Assembly: GCA_037176705.1 (NCBI GenBank)
Contig: CM073886.1
Location: 24,909,501-24,973,500 of the forward strand
Reading direction: 5' to 3'
Length of the DNA stretch: 64,000 nucleotides
DNA from: Molossus alvarezi
Lineage: Eukaryota > Chordata > Mammalia > Chiroptera > Molossidae
In this document: positions 20,473-30,980 of the stretch, in pieces
Numbering within the stretch: position 1 is the first letter of the stretch
Layout: every line of letters begins with the position of its first letter
The notes under the pieces: generated by a model
Databases searched by the model: none
The model's input: the letters and a program-made list of their open reading frames with translations, nothing else
Told to the model about the DNA's origin: nothing
Translations under genes and position numbers: made by a program

Positions 20473-20969
20473 ACATAAGTGAGTTACATGAAATCCATTG
20501 GTGATACATTAGGGAGGTGGGAAAACACAAAGCGGGGAAACCTCTGGGATTGGATGAAAAATACAATGATAGACACACATCTACATAGGTGGGTACAGGA
20601 TAGTTAACAGTCAACAATTAACTCAATAACAATGAAGGGAGTTGTGATTTCCACAGAGCGGTGGCTGTGCTTTGAGGGGTCTGGAAAAAGAAAAATTACT
20701 TGGATATTCCAAAGATATGTTATCATAGATGCAAAAAGACAATAGACAGGCTCGGTTAAGGTAAAGATTGACCTTTTTCAGGGAAGATGCCAGCCTAGAA
20801 CATGACTACCTGCCATAAAGTGCTTTTAGTTCAAAAGTTTTCATTTCGGACTGTCCTTTGTGGTTACTTTAGGTCTCTGAGTTTGCAAGACCACCACACA
20901 GGCCTTCCCTGAGCTTGTCAGGTTAGCATATGGCCCCTTTTTGTCCATGAATGGATGAACGGGGGGAGA

Positions 20970-20973
<4 letters not shown>
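20469..20973. other. No recognised feature
   Basis: No gene or repeat recognised. Confidence 0.45.

Positions 20974-21016
<43 letters not shown>
20974..21016 (+). repeat. (GA)n microsatellite
   Basis: About 21 uninterrupted GA units, preceded by a G-run and purine-rich lead-in. Confidence 0.95.
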
Positions 21017-21020
<4 letters not shown>

Positions 21021-21050
21021 CACCAATGTCACAAATAAGATAAAAGAAAA

Positions 21051-21518
21051 CATGTGGTAGGCTGAAAAATGCCCCTCCCCCAAGATTCTGATGCCCTGAT
21101 TCCCAGAACCTGTGAATATGTTAAAGGTAGCACCTGGAAAAAGGGAATTTCCAGATGTGATTCAGGAAAGGACACTGAGATGGAGAGATCATCCTGGATC
21201 ACCTGGCTGAGCCCAGTGTAACCCAGCAGTCTTCATAAGGGGGAGGCTGGAGGTCAGAGAAGAATATGATGGAATTAGTGATTGGAGTGATGCACTTTGA
21301 AGGTGGGGGAAGGGGCCACAGCCAAGGGATGCAGGCGTTGTCTAGAAGTTGGAGAAGACAAGGAAACGATTCTTCTCTGAAACCTTCAAAAGAAATACAG
21401 CTCTCCCAACAGCTTGATTTCAGTTCTTCTGATCTCCAGGGCTGTAAGATAATATATTTGTGCTATTTTGAGCCATTAGTTCATGGTAATTTGTTGCAGC
21501 AACAATAAAAAAGTAATT
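21051..21518 (+). repeat. MLT1-type (ERVL-MaLR) LTR
   Basis: 'gtggtaggctgaaaaatgcccc', 'cctgtgaatatgtta', 'ccagatgtgattcagg' and 'gagccattagttcatggtaatttgttgcagc' occur in the order of MaLR LTRs. Solo and degraded. Confidence 0.72.
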
Positions 21519-22621
21519 CGACACTATAACTGGAGTCACCAGGGCTCTGAATTTCTGCCCAAAGGAAACAATAAAGAGGTGGGAATGGTCCCCCTCGGCC
21601 CTGCTGCAGTCCCCCAGAAACACCCGAGGAATCAAAGCTGCAGCCAATGAAGACATCATTCTGCTGCCAGCACAGCCCCTGGCATTTAACAACTATGACA
21701 TCAATGTCTGCTGAAACCCTTCAACTAGTTTCGGTCTCCTCATGTTTCATATTTTTATTCCATTATGATCAGAAGAACAAAAACATGGTCTGGCGCACAG
21801 GTAAGCAGTCTAGTATGACAGACCCAAGGCAGGGGTGGGGAGTGACTTGCCCAAGATGAGTCAAGCCTGAGGCTGTATGGAAGGAAGATCTGACAGAGGA
21901 GGGCACTGTGGCGGGGCCAGCAGGATGCTGTCTGAGCCTGGGTCTCCCGAGAGCACTCAGGGTGGCCAGGGCCTTGTGCAGTCATTCATGTGAGAATTGA
22001 TGGCAGGGAGGTGGAGTAAGGGCATAGGGAAGAGGAAGAGGGAAAAGGGAAGGCATGCAAAGATGCTCTAGTAGGCGGCCCCCGTGGAGGGGGCTCAGTC
22101 TACAGATGCTAATGAAACACGCTTGGAAGCACTCATCTGCTGAGCCCATTGTTTGTTCATGGTGGTCCCATGGGCATTAAACACACACACAAACACGCGC
22201 ACACACACACACCATGCCTGGGTCCCAGGTGAATGCCAATCAGTTCCTGCAGGCCACTTGACTTACCACCATGGTGTCAGAGAAGTCCTGAAGCAAAAAG
22301 CCAGAGCTACATCCTGAGGGTCCAGGATTGGGGCTGTTCAGTCAAAAACTGTAGACATCTGCTCTCAAGTAGTTGCCACGGCAGCATTTGGAGTAAGAGG
22401 GGCCAACAGGGTTTGTCTGCAAGAGGGATCCCTTACACTGACAAAATCCAAATGATATAATAGAAGAGAGGGTCCCTTTAGAAACATTGTATGGTCACTA
22501 TCAGATATTATCCATGGTGACCAGAGCTCCTGACCAGCAGTTTCCAAATTCCCAATGCCTAGCACAAGGCTGGAAGCCACATAGTAGGTCCTCAGCAAAA
22601 GTTTATAAAATTGAACTATTT
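21519..22621. other. No recognised feature apart from a CA repeat
   Basis: An imperfect CA tract with CGCG interruptions lies at 22181-22211. No gene or interspersed repeat recognised elsewhere. Confidence 0.45.
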
Positions 22622-23115
22622 TCTATTGCTCTCTCCCCCCAGATTATTTTCCAAGGGCTTTCATAATAAATTACCTCAACCTTAGTGGCTGGAAACAACA
22701 AAAGTGTGTCGTCTCACAATTCCGGAGGCCAGAGGAAGAGGTTAGTTTCAGTGAGCCAAAACGAAGGCTCTGTCAGGGCCACGTGCCCTCTGGAGGCTGT
22801 AGGTGAGAGCCCTTCTTTACCTCTTCCAGCTTCTGGTGGCTCCTGACCTGCCTTGGCTTGTGGCTGCATCACTCCAATCAGCCTCTGTCTTCAGACGACC
22901 TTCCTCCCTGTGTGTCTGTGTGTCTCCCCTACAGGCCCTGCCTCTTCTTGCAAGGACCACAAGTCACTGGATTTAGGCTCACCCTAAATCCAGGATGGTT
23001 CCATCTCAAGATCCTTAACCAACTGCGTCCTCTAAGACCCTATTTCTCAAAGGTCACATTCTGAGGCTCCAGGTAAATGTGAACTGGGGGGAAACATTAT
23101 TCAACCCACTAAATG
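22622..23115 (-). repeat. MLT1-type MaLR LTR
   Basis: In reverse orientation: 'aaattacctcaaccttagtggctgg', 'ctcacaattccggaggcc', 'caagtcactggatttagg' and 'gaaacattattcaaccc' follow the reverse complement of MLT1-like LTRs. Confidence 0.68.
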
Positions 23116-23640
23116 CCCTTGAACCTGAAAGTGACAGGAATCTAGGGTCAGTTCTGGGCCTCAAAGGGAAGGATGGGATCAGGGAAACTCAAGGAATGAT
23201 CTAGGAAGAGGCATCTGAACTAGGTGAGAGTCAGAAGAGGAAAAACATGAAAGGCAGCAGCTTCAAGAAACACTGCAGAGAAGGGAAATCAAAGACGACT
23301 CTGAGCTTCTAAGCCTGAGTGAACAAGAGAGAGAAGAAGGGGACAACCCTGCACTGTCTATGGTGCCCCTTCTAAGTTATCTGATTCCACTTTGTGAGCT
23401 GCAGCTAACTGATGGCAATAAAAATAATTCTGGTTTATATGCAAATGAACTATGTCCAGTCAAGGGACAACTCCTCATCCCCCCACCCCCTCACCCCTGT
23501 AAAAAAAAAGGCAACTGTATATCCATTTGCACATGCATTTCTACCTTCCTTTACTCCCTAGAAATGTGTGCTTCTTTAACCAGTTTACTGCTTGGTTTCC
23601 TCGTTATGTAATGAGTTAAATAAAATCCTTAACATGTGTG
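23116..23640. other. No recognised feature
   Basis: No gene or repeat recognised. Confidence 0.45.
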
Positions 23641-24005
23641 TATGAGTTTGCTGAGGCTACCATAACAGATCACCACAAACTGGGCAGCTTAAGACAACAT
23701 AAATTTATTCTCTCACATTCTGGAGGGTAGAAGTTTGAAATCAAGGTGCTCACAAGGTCATGCTCCCTCTGAAGGCTCTGGGGTAGGATCCTTTCTTGCT
23801 TCTTCCTAGCAATCCTTGATTTGTAGACACATCATTCTGATTCCATGTCTATCTCCAAAGTTCCCTCTTTTATAGGGCACCAGTCATTGGATTTAGGGCC
23901 CAGCCTAATCCAGTATGACCTCATCTTCATTTGGTTACATCTGCAAAGATCAAATTCGCAGATTCTGGGTAGATATCAATTTTGGGGGAACATTATTCAA
24001 CCCAG
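23641..24005 (-). repeat. MLT1-type MaLR LTR
   Basis: 'gagtttgctgaggctaccataacag', 'aacaacataaatttattctctcac', 'caccagtcattggatttaggg' and 'aacattattcaaccc' mark a reversed MLT1 LTR. It is the second in this orientation within 1.4 kb. Confidence 0.75.
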
Positions 24006-24204
24006 TACTCATGTCAGTATGTGTGTCATGATTTTACCTTCGTTGGGAAATTATCCTATCATAGTGATGATGCCATTAAAAGTGAAGTCGGCAGATGGGT
24101 TGGGATGTGAGAGGTCAAAGGGGAGGCGTCCGGCATTGAAAATATTGAATTGGCCTAAATATAGGGCTGGAGGACAGAGAAGGGAGGACTAGCTGGGGAG
24201 AAGT

Positions 24205-24370
24205 AGCAACCCCAATGGCAAAAACTCTGTTCTAACTAACGTGCTCATTTTACAGATGGGAAAACTGAGGCCCAGAGAGGGATGACTGTCCCAAGGACAC
24301 AGAGCAGTAAACTGATAGAAGCAGAATGCAACCCAGACTTTCTGATTTCCAGCCCAGGATCCACATGCTG
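24205..24370 (-). repeat. MIR SINE
   Basis: 'cattttacagatgggaaaactgaggcccagagagg' is the reverse complement of the MIR core, followed by 'gcagtaaactgatagaagcagaatgc'. Confidence 0.8.
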
Positions 24371-24570
24371 GTGGGAAAGGTTTTTAACAGTTTCAGCCTT
24401 TGAATGGAGACCTTCAGACTGTTCATTTTCCCTGGACAGCTTTCATATATCATATCTTTAAATGCTCCCCTATATGCACACACACACACACACATAAACA
24501 TACAAGAAAAAATTCCACATAGTGACACAAAACCTAACTGTGAAATCTCTTATTAAAAAAGCTGAATCTG

Positions 24571-24778
24571 CCTAGCCAGAGTGGCTCAATGGTTGAGCAT
24601 CAACCCATGCACCAAGAGTTCTCTAGTTCTATTCCCAGTCAGGGCACATGCCCAGGTAGTGGGCCAAATCCCCAGTGGGGGGCATGCGGGAGGCGGCCAA
24701 TCGATGTTCTTGCTCATCGGTGTTTCTATCTCTCTCCCTCTCCCTTCCTCTTTCTTTCAAATTAATAAAGAAAAAAGA
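24571..24778 (+). mobile_element. VES SINE, short-tail type
   Basis: Head CCTAGCCAGAGTGGCTCAATGG, 'gtggggggcatgcgggagg', CT run and 'aaattaataaagaaaa'. AAAAAAGCTGAATCTG (24555-24570) and GAAAAACTGAATGTG (25041-25055) look like a diverged target-site duplication that spans both this SINE and the next one. The second SINE therefore landed in the tail of the first. Confidence 0.85.
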
Positions 24779-25040
24779 GCCCTGGCCGGTTTGGTTAAGC
24801 GGTTAGTGCGTCGGCCTGCAGTCCAGAGAGACCTGGGTTCGGTTCCTGCTAAGGGCGCATACCTGGTTGCGGTTTTTCCCCGGCCCTGGTTGGTAGAACG
24901 GGTGTCAGCCACTCGATGTGTCCCTTTCACATCGATGTTTCTCTCTCTCTCTCTCTTCCTCTCTCTCTCTCCCACTCTCTCTGAACAAAAAATGTTCTCG
25001 GGTGAGGATAAAAAAAAAAGAAAGAAAGAAAAAAGAAAAA
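24779..25040 (+). mobile_element. VES SINE, long-tail type, inserted in the tail of the preceding VES
   Basis: Head GCCCTGGCCGGTTTGGTTAAG, 'gttagtgcgtcggcctgcagtcc', box B GTTCGGTTCC, 'cactcgatgtgtccctttcac', a CT run, 'ctgaacaaaaaatgttctcggg', 'tgaggataaa' and an A/G-rich tail. It sits in the A-rich tail of the short-tail VES. Confidence 0.9.
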
Positions 25041-25055
25041 GAAAAACTGAATGTG

Positions 25056-25639
25056 AATCAAAATTCAACCGCAGATAATTAGCTTACATGCCTTCCTGAT
25101 TACACCATTGTATAATCTTTTGGCCACAAGGAAGTGTCTAAACTGCAGACAACTCTATAGCTATTAATACAATGAAATAGACTTTAAGACAATGATGTCA
25201 GTACTTGATAATGGCCCAGGTACAAAGCATCTCTGAATTCTTAGAATTCACAAAAGCAGGAGAAATTGTGAAAATGAAAAGCCTCACAGTCTCAATCTTA
25301 TTTTTCTTAATTATGGCATTGACACTATGGAAATATTATAATCAAGCATCATTTTCCTGTCTAATCCTACAGTGATATTTCAGCTCCCAAGAGTTATAAT
25401 CACCAAATCATAAAATATAGCATATTTTCTACTTTCTTTTATTTTCTATACCTCTATATATGTTAGGCATATAGTAAAAAAATTTTTTTACAGCAAAAGA
25501 GACTTGAGAAAATTTAACCATTTGTTTCATAAACTTTCTCAAAACTTTAGTGCTTCAGACAGGTATCACTCCTATTCTGCAGGAAATTCAAATTTGTACC
25601 AGGATGCTTTTGCTCGATGTTGCTGTACCCTTTGGAGAT
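25056..25639. other. No recognised feature
   Basis: AT-rich, unassigned. Confidence 0.45.
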
Positions 25640-25830
25640 ACATATGTAAATAATGTCTATGAAATGCTTTATATTTTCATGTTTCCATGACATCATCTCA
25701 TTTGAGTCTCACACCCGCTCACTAAGGTATTTATTATTGTCCCCATTTCAGAGACTAGAAAACTGAAGATCAGAAAAATTTAATTGATTTGTCTAATCAA
25801 TGTCTTGCTGTGAAAATAGCTGAGCTGGAC
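25640..25830 (-). repeat. MIR SINE
   Basis: 'tcatttgagtctcacac', 'ttattattgtccccatttcagagactagaaaactgaag' are the reversed MIR core. Confidence 0.7.
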
Positions 25831-25989
25831 CTCAACACAGAGAAATGTGTCATTCAAATGAAGTAGTCCATGGAATCCTGGACTACAAAACAGATCAAAG
25901 GAATGATTCTTTGGCTGAGGCAAGGTAGCTCTCAAAGAAACTCCAGGAGAAGTCCACACAAACTTATTCAGAATAAGCAAGTCATCGTT

Positions 25990-26085
25990 TGTTCAAACTC
26001 TTCAGGAGTGTCCCACTGCCCCTAAGATAAAGGTCGTCTCCGAGCCTACAGGACCTCACGTGGCAGTGTCGCTCAATGGCTCTAG
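25990..26085 (+). repeat. L2 fragment
   Basis: 'caaactcttcaggagtgtcccactgcccctaagataaagg' matches the L2 ORF2 3' region. Confidence 0.6.
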
Positions 26086-26094
26086 ACCCTGACT

Positions 26095-26320
26095 GGGAAG
26101 CTCCCAGGTCAGACTACAGCATTTACTAGCTGTGTGACTATGGACAAGTTACTTTACTTCTCTGTGCCTCTGTCTCCTCACTTACATACAAATAATTATC
26201 AAAACATACCTCACATTATTATTTCAAATGAGGTTTAAAATGAATTGATTAAATGAGATAATGAATACAGAGCACTTGCACAATGCCTAGTGTATAACAC
26301 TTAATTAACATAATTATTAT
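26095..26320 (+). repeat. MIR SINE
   Basis: 'agctgtgtgactatggacaagttactttacttctctgtgcctc' through 'gcacttgcacaatgcctagtg' follows MIR from core to 3' end. Confidence 0.85.
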
Positions 26321-26999
26321 AAGATTTTATTATTTTTATTGTGCACTTGCATCTCTAGAAACCATTTGTAAATCAAAGCAAGCTGATGGGGATGTCAGGC
26401 CTAAACTGATGAGAAGTAGTTGGTGATGAAAAAATGCCTTAAGGAAGACCTCTTTCTGGTTTTTACTTTGATATTTCTGTTCCTATTTTGCACAAATACC
26501 AATCGTGGGAGAAGGTCAGATCAAGCTGCTTTTTTTCCAAGCCTGCTGGACCCCAGGTGAGTAAGAACATTTGACAAGTTTATCAGGGTTGCTCTCCGCA
26601 ATGAAAGTGCCCTGTGCCTTGGCCCAGGGGAAGCATAGATAGACCCAAAGAGCAGGGGTAGAAGGTCCCTCTGTGGTGTTGTATTTGCTTCTGCTGAGGA
26701 GGAAGAAAAATGGCAACAATTTGAAGCAGCCACTGTTAGCTGCTTCCCCAACAGCTATGACTGCCCCTCTTCTTTGTCTCTATCAGAAGTCTCAAGAATC
26801 ACAGGCCACGTGTTCCAGGGGGCGCTCTGCACCAGCCCACAGACTAAATATGTATCAGTTCAAGGCACCCATGGCAGCTCCACTTGCCTGTGATTGACTG
26901 AGAAGTGATGCAGCTCAGGTCAGTAAGATGCGAGGAGAAAGACAACTGTTTACAAGTCCTTCCTCACTTCTGACATGAACTGCAAATTCAGGATCCCAA
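26321..26999. other. No recognised feature
   Basis: Overlapping small frames on both strands (26516-26897) show no known domain. Confidence 0.45.
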
Positions 27000-27600
27000 G
27001 ATCACCTTCACTAGTGACATCAACTACAAGTTTTGGGGGTCTCCAAGGTCACCCTCGGGTTCATTAATTCACTAGAAGGACTCAGGAACTCATCAAAGTT
27101 TTTATATTAACTATTATGGTTTATTACAGTGAAAGGACACAGATTAAAATCAGCAAAGGGAAGAGACTCATAGGGCAGGTTCAAGAGATACTCAGCAGGG
27201 TCCCCTCCCAGTGGAGTCATGTAAATAGTGTTTAACTCATCCAGCAAGCACGATGATGTGTATGGACTGTTGCCAGCTGGGGATGCCCACCTGAACCTTG
27301 GTGTTCAGTTTCTACTGGAGCTCAGTCATGTAGACATGATTGACCATCTCTATTGCTGACCTTAGTCTCTAGCCCTTCCAGAGGCAGAGCTGATACAGCA
27401 TGGCCCAAGGCCTCCCATCATAAATCACATCATTAGCATAGACTATCTGGCATGGCCCAAAGCTCCCAAATAAACCAAGACATTCTTATTAGGTAGCACA
27501 CTTTAAGGATTTAGAGGTTAGCTCCTAGGAGCTAGGGCCAAAGGCCAAACCTTTGGGCAAGTGTAATCCTTTACTACAGATTCACAGAGGAGGACTTGTG
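27000..27600 (-). repeat. LTR-like repeat, probably an old ERVL/MaLR-class solo LTR
   Basis: 'tcactagaaggactcaggaac', 'tattatggtttattacagtgaaagg', 'aaaatcagcaaagggaa' and 'cccctcccagtggagtcatg' match a widespread mammalian LTR read in reverse. A related element is at 60598-61400. I cannot fix the family name. Confidence 0.55.
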
Positions 27601-27639
27601 GAGTTTTCATCACCTATCTTCTGAAAGAACACAAGCTGC

Positions 27640-27840
27640 CCCAGCAGGCTGGGTCACCAAAAACAGGTTGTGGATTCGGATACCCCATCAGGCACTCTGC
27701 CTAGGCTGCAGGTTCAATCCTCGGTTGGGGCAGGAACGGAAGGCAACCAATTGATGTTTCTCTCTCTCTCTCTCCCCCTTCCTACCTCTCTAAAAAAAAA
27801 TTAGTAAACATATCGTTAGGTGAGGATTAAAAAAAAATAC
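27640..27840 (+). mobile_element. VES-like SINE, old and degraded
   Basis: The head is poorly preserved ('ccccagcaggctgggtcacc'). Box B GGTTCAATCC, 'ccaattgatgtttctctctc' and 'cgttaggtgaggatt' then identify a long-tail VES relative with internal losses. Confidence 0.68.
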
Positions 27841-28011
27841 AAGACAAGGATTCCCTCTATCTCCCTGCATTTGGGGTGGGTGTGTGTTTAGATGTGAGGT
27901 CTAGAACTACAGCAACCACCCTGTAACCATGAAGCAACCCGCAACCCACATGATGATAAAAATCACAAGTGGAAGGTGGCAGAGAAGAGATGTGGGAAAC
28001 CTTTACTACCT

Positions 28012-28235
28012 TTTTAAAAAATGTGTAATGAATTTATTGGGGTGACATTGGTTAACAAAAGTATATAGGTTTCAGGTGTACAATTCTACAATACATCATC
28101 TGTACATTGTATTGTATATTCACCACCCAATGTCAAATCTCCTTCCATCAGCATTTACCCCCCCATTTTGTCTTCTACCTTCCCCGTGCCCCTCTCCTTC
28201 TGACAATCACCATACTGTTGTCTGTGCGTGTGAGT
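28012..28235 (-). repeat. L1 3' UTR end
   Basis: 'atttattggggtgacattgg', 'ggtttcaggtgtacaattc', 'catctgtacattgtattg' is the reversed L1 3' terminus. Confidence 0.78.
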
Positions 28236-28285
28236 TTTTACTGGGAAGCCTTTAGTTTTCGTTAATGTCTTGAGACAAACTTTTC

Positions 28286-28532
28286 ATTCTTTTTTTTTTT
28301 TTCATCCTCACCCAAGGACATTTTTTTCCATTTTTTGTTCAGATAGAGTGTGAGGGAAAGAGAGAGAGAGAAACCTCGATGTGAAAGGGACACATCGAGT
28401 GGTAGCCACCCGCACAACCAACCAGGGCTGGAGACAAACTGCAACCAAGGTACATGCCCTTAGTGGGAACCGAACCCGGGTCTCTCTGGACCACAGGCCG
28501 ACGCTCTAACCGCTGAGCCAAACTGGCCAGGG
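28286..28532 (-). mobile_element. VES SINE, long-tail type
   Basis: On the minus strand it runs from 'ccctggccagtttggctcagcgg' to 'gtccttgggtgaggatg' plus a poly(A). The perfect 15-bp duplication TGAGACAAACTTTTC lies at 28271-28285 and 28533-28547. Good preservation implies a fairly recent insertion. Confidence 0.94.
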
Positions 28533-28819
28533 TGAGACAAACTTTTCTTTACATGAGATGATATATCTCCTTAATGTGTGAGCTATTTTAAGTTAGATTC
28601 TCTTGTTACTTCAAGCTGAAAGCTTCCTAACTCATACACCTGGTCATTAGAGTAGTACATGTAATCTGGCTGAGAGCCTGTCAACAGGATACACAGTAAG
28701 TGGGAGTTTTGGAGGCAGTCTGCTCTAGAATAAAAAGCACATCTGAATAACAGAAATAGTCACTAGTTAATTGCCTGGAGTGTATATATTTCTGCAATTT
28801 ACAATATGGGTAAAGTGGG

Positions 28820-28990
28820 AAAGTCTCAAGGTAGAAATCTGGAGCTAAGGGTTTGAATTTTAAGTCTATCAATATTTAACTGTGTGACCTGGAGCTGGTC
28901 ATTCAACTACTCTGAGCCTCCATTTCCTCAACTAAAATATAAACCAAATAAAAATTTACCTTGTTCACAGTGTTTTGGGGAATTAGATGA
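28820..28990 (+). repeat. MIR SINE
   Basis: 'aactgtgtgacctggagctggtcattcaactactctgagcctcc' is the MIR core. Confidence 0.78.
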
Positions 28991-29814
28991 CAAATATTGC
29001 TTGTATGGGACAGAAACCCAATTAGAATGGTTTGAGCAAGCACAAGAGAGAAGACCCATTCTGAGAGAGAACTAGTACAACATAATTTAGATGGAAGTGC
29101 TGATCTAAGGGTTTACTTAGGATGCTGAGGGGGCACATATGAGAGGTCCTTTGCCCAGACTTGGGTGGGGGACTATTTCCCAAGTTGAATCTTAGGTGAT
29201 GAGAAGTGAGAAGAGTGTTCTAGGCTGAAGAAACAACATAGAGGTGAGAAACCACATAAAACAAACACATAATATTTATGCACATGTGTGCACACATGTG
29301 CCAGATAAACAGCCCAGTATTACCAATGAGTAAGGATCAGGTAGAAGATGAGGTTGGGCGGGTGAGCAGGGACCACCTCAGGCAAGGAAGTTTCCATGCC
29401 AAGCCAAGACACATAATTGACTTGGTGGCATCCCTTTACAGTATACAAAACAGGAGAAAAATTGCCCCTCAAGTAGAGTTTAAGCCAATCCAACACATAA
29501 ATGAACGAAGCCGCTTTCATTCTTTTTTCTAATTCTTGTGGCTCCCACAATTTTTCTTCACTTCCACTTGCTTTTTCTTCTCTTCTACCCCCCATGCAGA
29601 AGGTAAGTGCCAATATACTTCACTGGATTTCCCTTCCCAGCTACAAAATGCATGCTTGTGACAAGTCAAAAGCAGTGCTTTACAAAGAAAAGGCAAGTCT
29701 CTCCCTTCTCGCTCAATCCCTGTTACCTTTCCATCAGAGGAACAAGATGTGAATTCCCATACTTGTCTCTATGTTCATACAACCATTGTCAACATATATA
29801 GTCACATAAGCACA
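28991..29814. other. No recognised feature
   Basis: Several overlapping frames (29278-29801, both strands) with no recognisable domain and no repeat that I can name. Confidence 0.45.
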
Positions 29815-30290
29815 TTTTTTTATTTTAAAAATTGGATTATGCTGTTCTCATTAGAGTTTGATAATTGCTCAGGTTTATATAGAGAGATACAATTAATTCT
29901 TATAAAAGTTGTATAATATTTCATAGAATGAGAAAATCTGTCTGGTTGATTCAACCATCTCTAGCAGGGGATAACATTGAATTTCCTTCTGCCTTTTTTT
30001 TTAGCTATTCTCAATAATGCTGTAATAAATATGCTAGCACATTTCTCTTTATGTACCAGTACATTTATTTCTATAGAACCAATTCCTCAAACTTAGATTT
30101 ATGGGTAAAGGAGTATTCAAATATCTCATTTGAACAGATACTGCCAAATTAATTTCCTACATGATTATAGCATTATATTCATATTGCAGCTCTGTGCCCA
30201 TTTCCCAAATGAGTAGTCAACAAGAAAACACCATTTTTCATCCATCAGATTGACCAGAGTGAGGGGGAAAGTGTTAATGTGTCTGCAGGT
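29815..30290 (-). repeat. Old L1 fragment (L1M age)
   Basis: 'ggattatgctgttctca', 'aatgctgtaataaatatgc' and 'ccatcagattgaccagag' resemble reversed 3' parts of old L1s. Confidence 0.5.
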
Positions 30291-30417
30291 CTTGGGAGAA
30301 GGTGAACTACCTGAATGGTGGAGCGTCCTTGGGTCTTCCCTGTGGTCTGGACACTTAAGTCACCTGGCTACACAAGAAGGCCACTTCCTGTGAGTGAGAA
30401 GTTAAAGAGAAAGTGCT

Positions 30418-30929
30418 CTTTTTTTTTTTTTTTAACTTTTTATTAATCTATTTTTGTTACAGATGTTTCTCCTTTTTCTCCCATTGACACTCTTCTTCTA
30501 TCTCCTCCCTCCTGGTACCCACCCCATCCCCAGCACTGTTGTCTATGTCCATGGTTATACACACATGCATATAAGTTTTGTAGTTTATCTCTTCCCTTCC
30601 CCCAATTCCCTCTTTTGAGGTTTGTCAGTCTGTACCCTACTTCTATGTCTCTGGGTCTATTTTGTTCATCAGCTTGTTTTGTTCATTATATTCCACAAAT
30701 AAGTGAGATCATGTGATATTTGTCTTTCTCTGATTGGTTTGTTTCACTTAGGATCCTCCGGGTTCCTTCATGTCATCTCAAAGGATAAGGGATCTTTCTT
30801 TCTTACAGCAGTGTAGTATTCCATTGTGTATATGTACCACAGCTTTTTTATCCACTCATCTATTGATGGACACTTGGACTGTTTCCAGATCTTAACAATT
30901 GAAAATAGTGCTGCTATGAACATAGGGAG

Positions 30930-30980
<51 letters not shown>

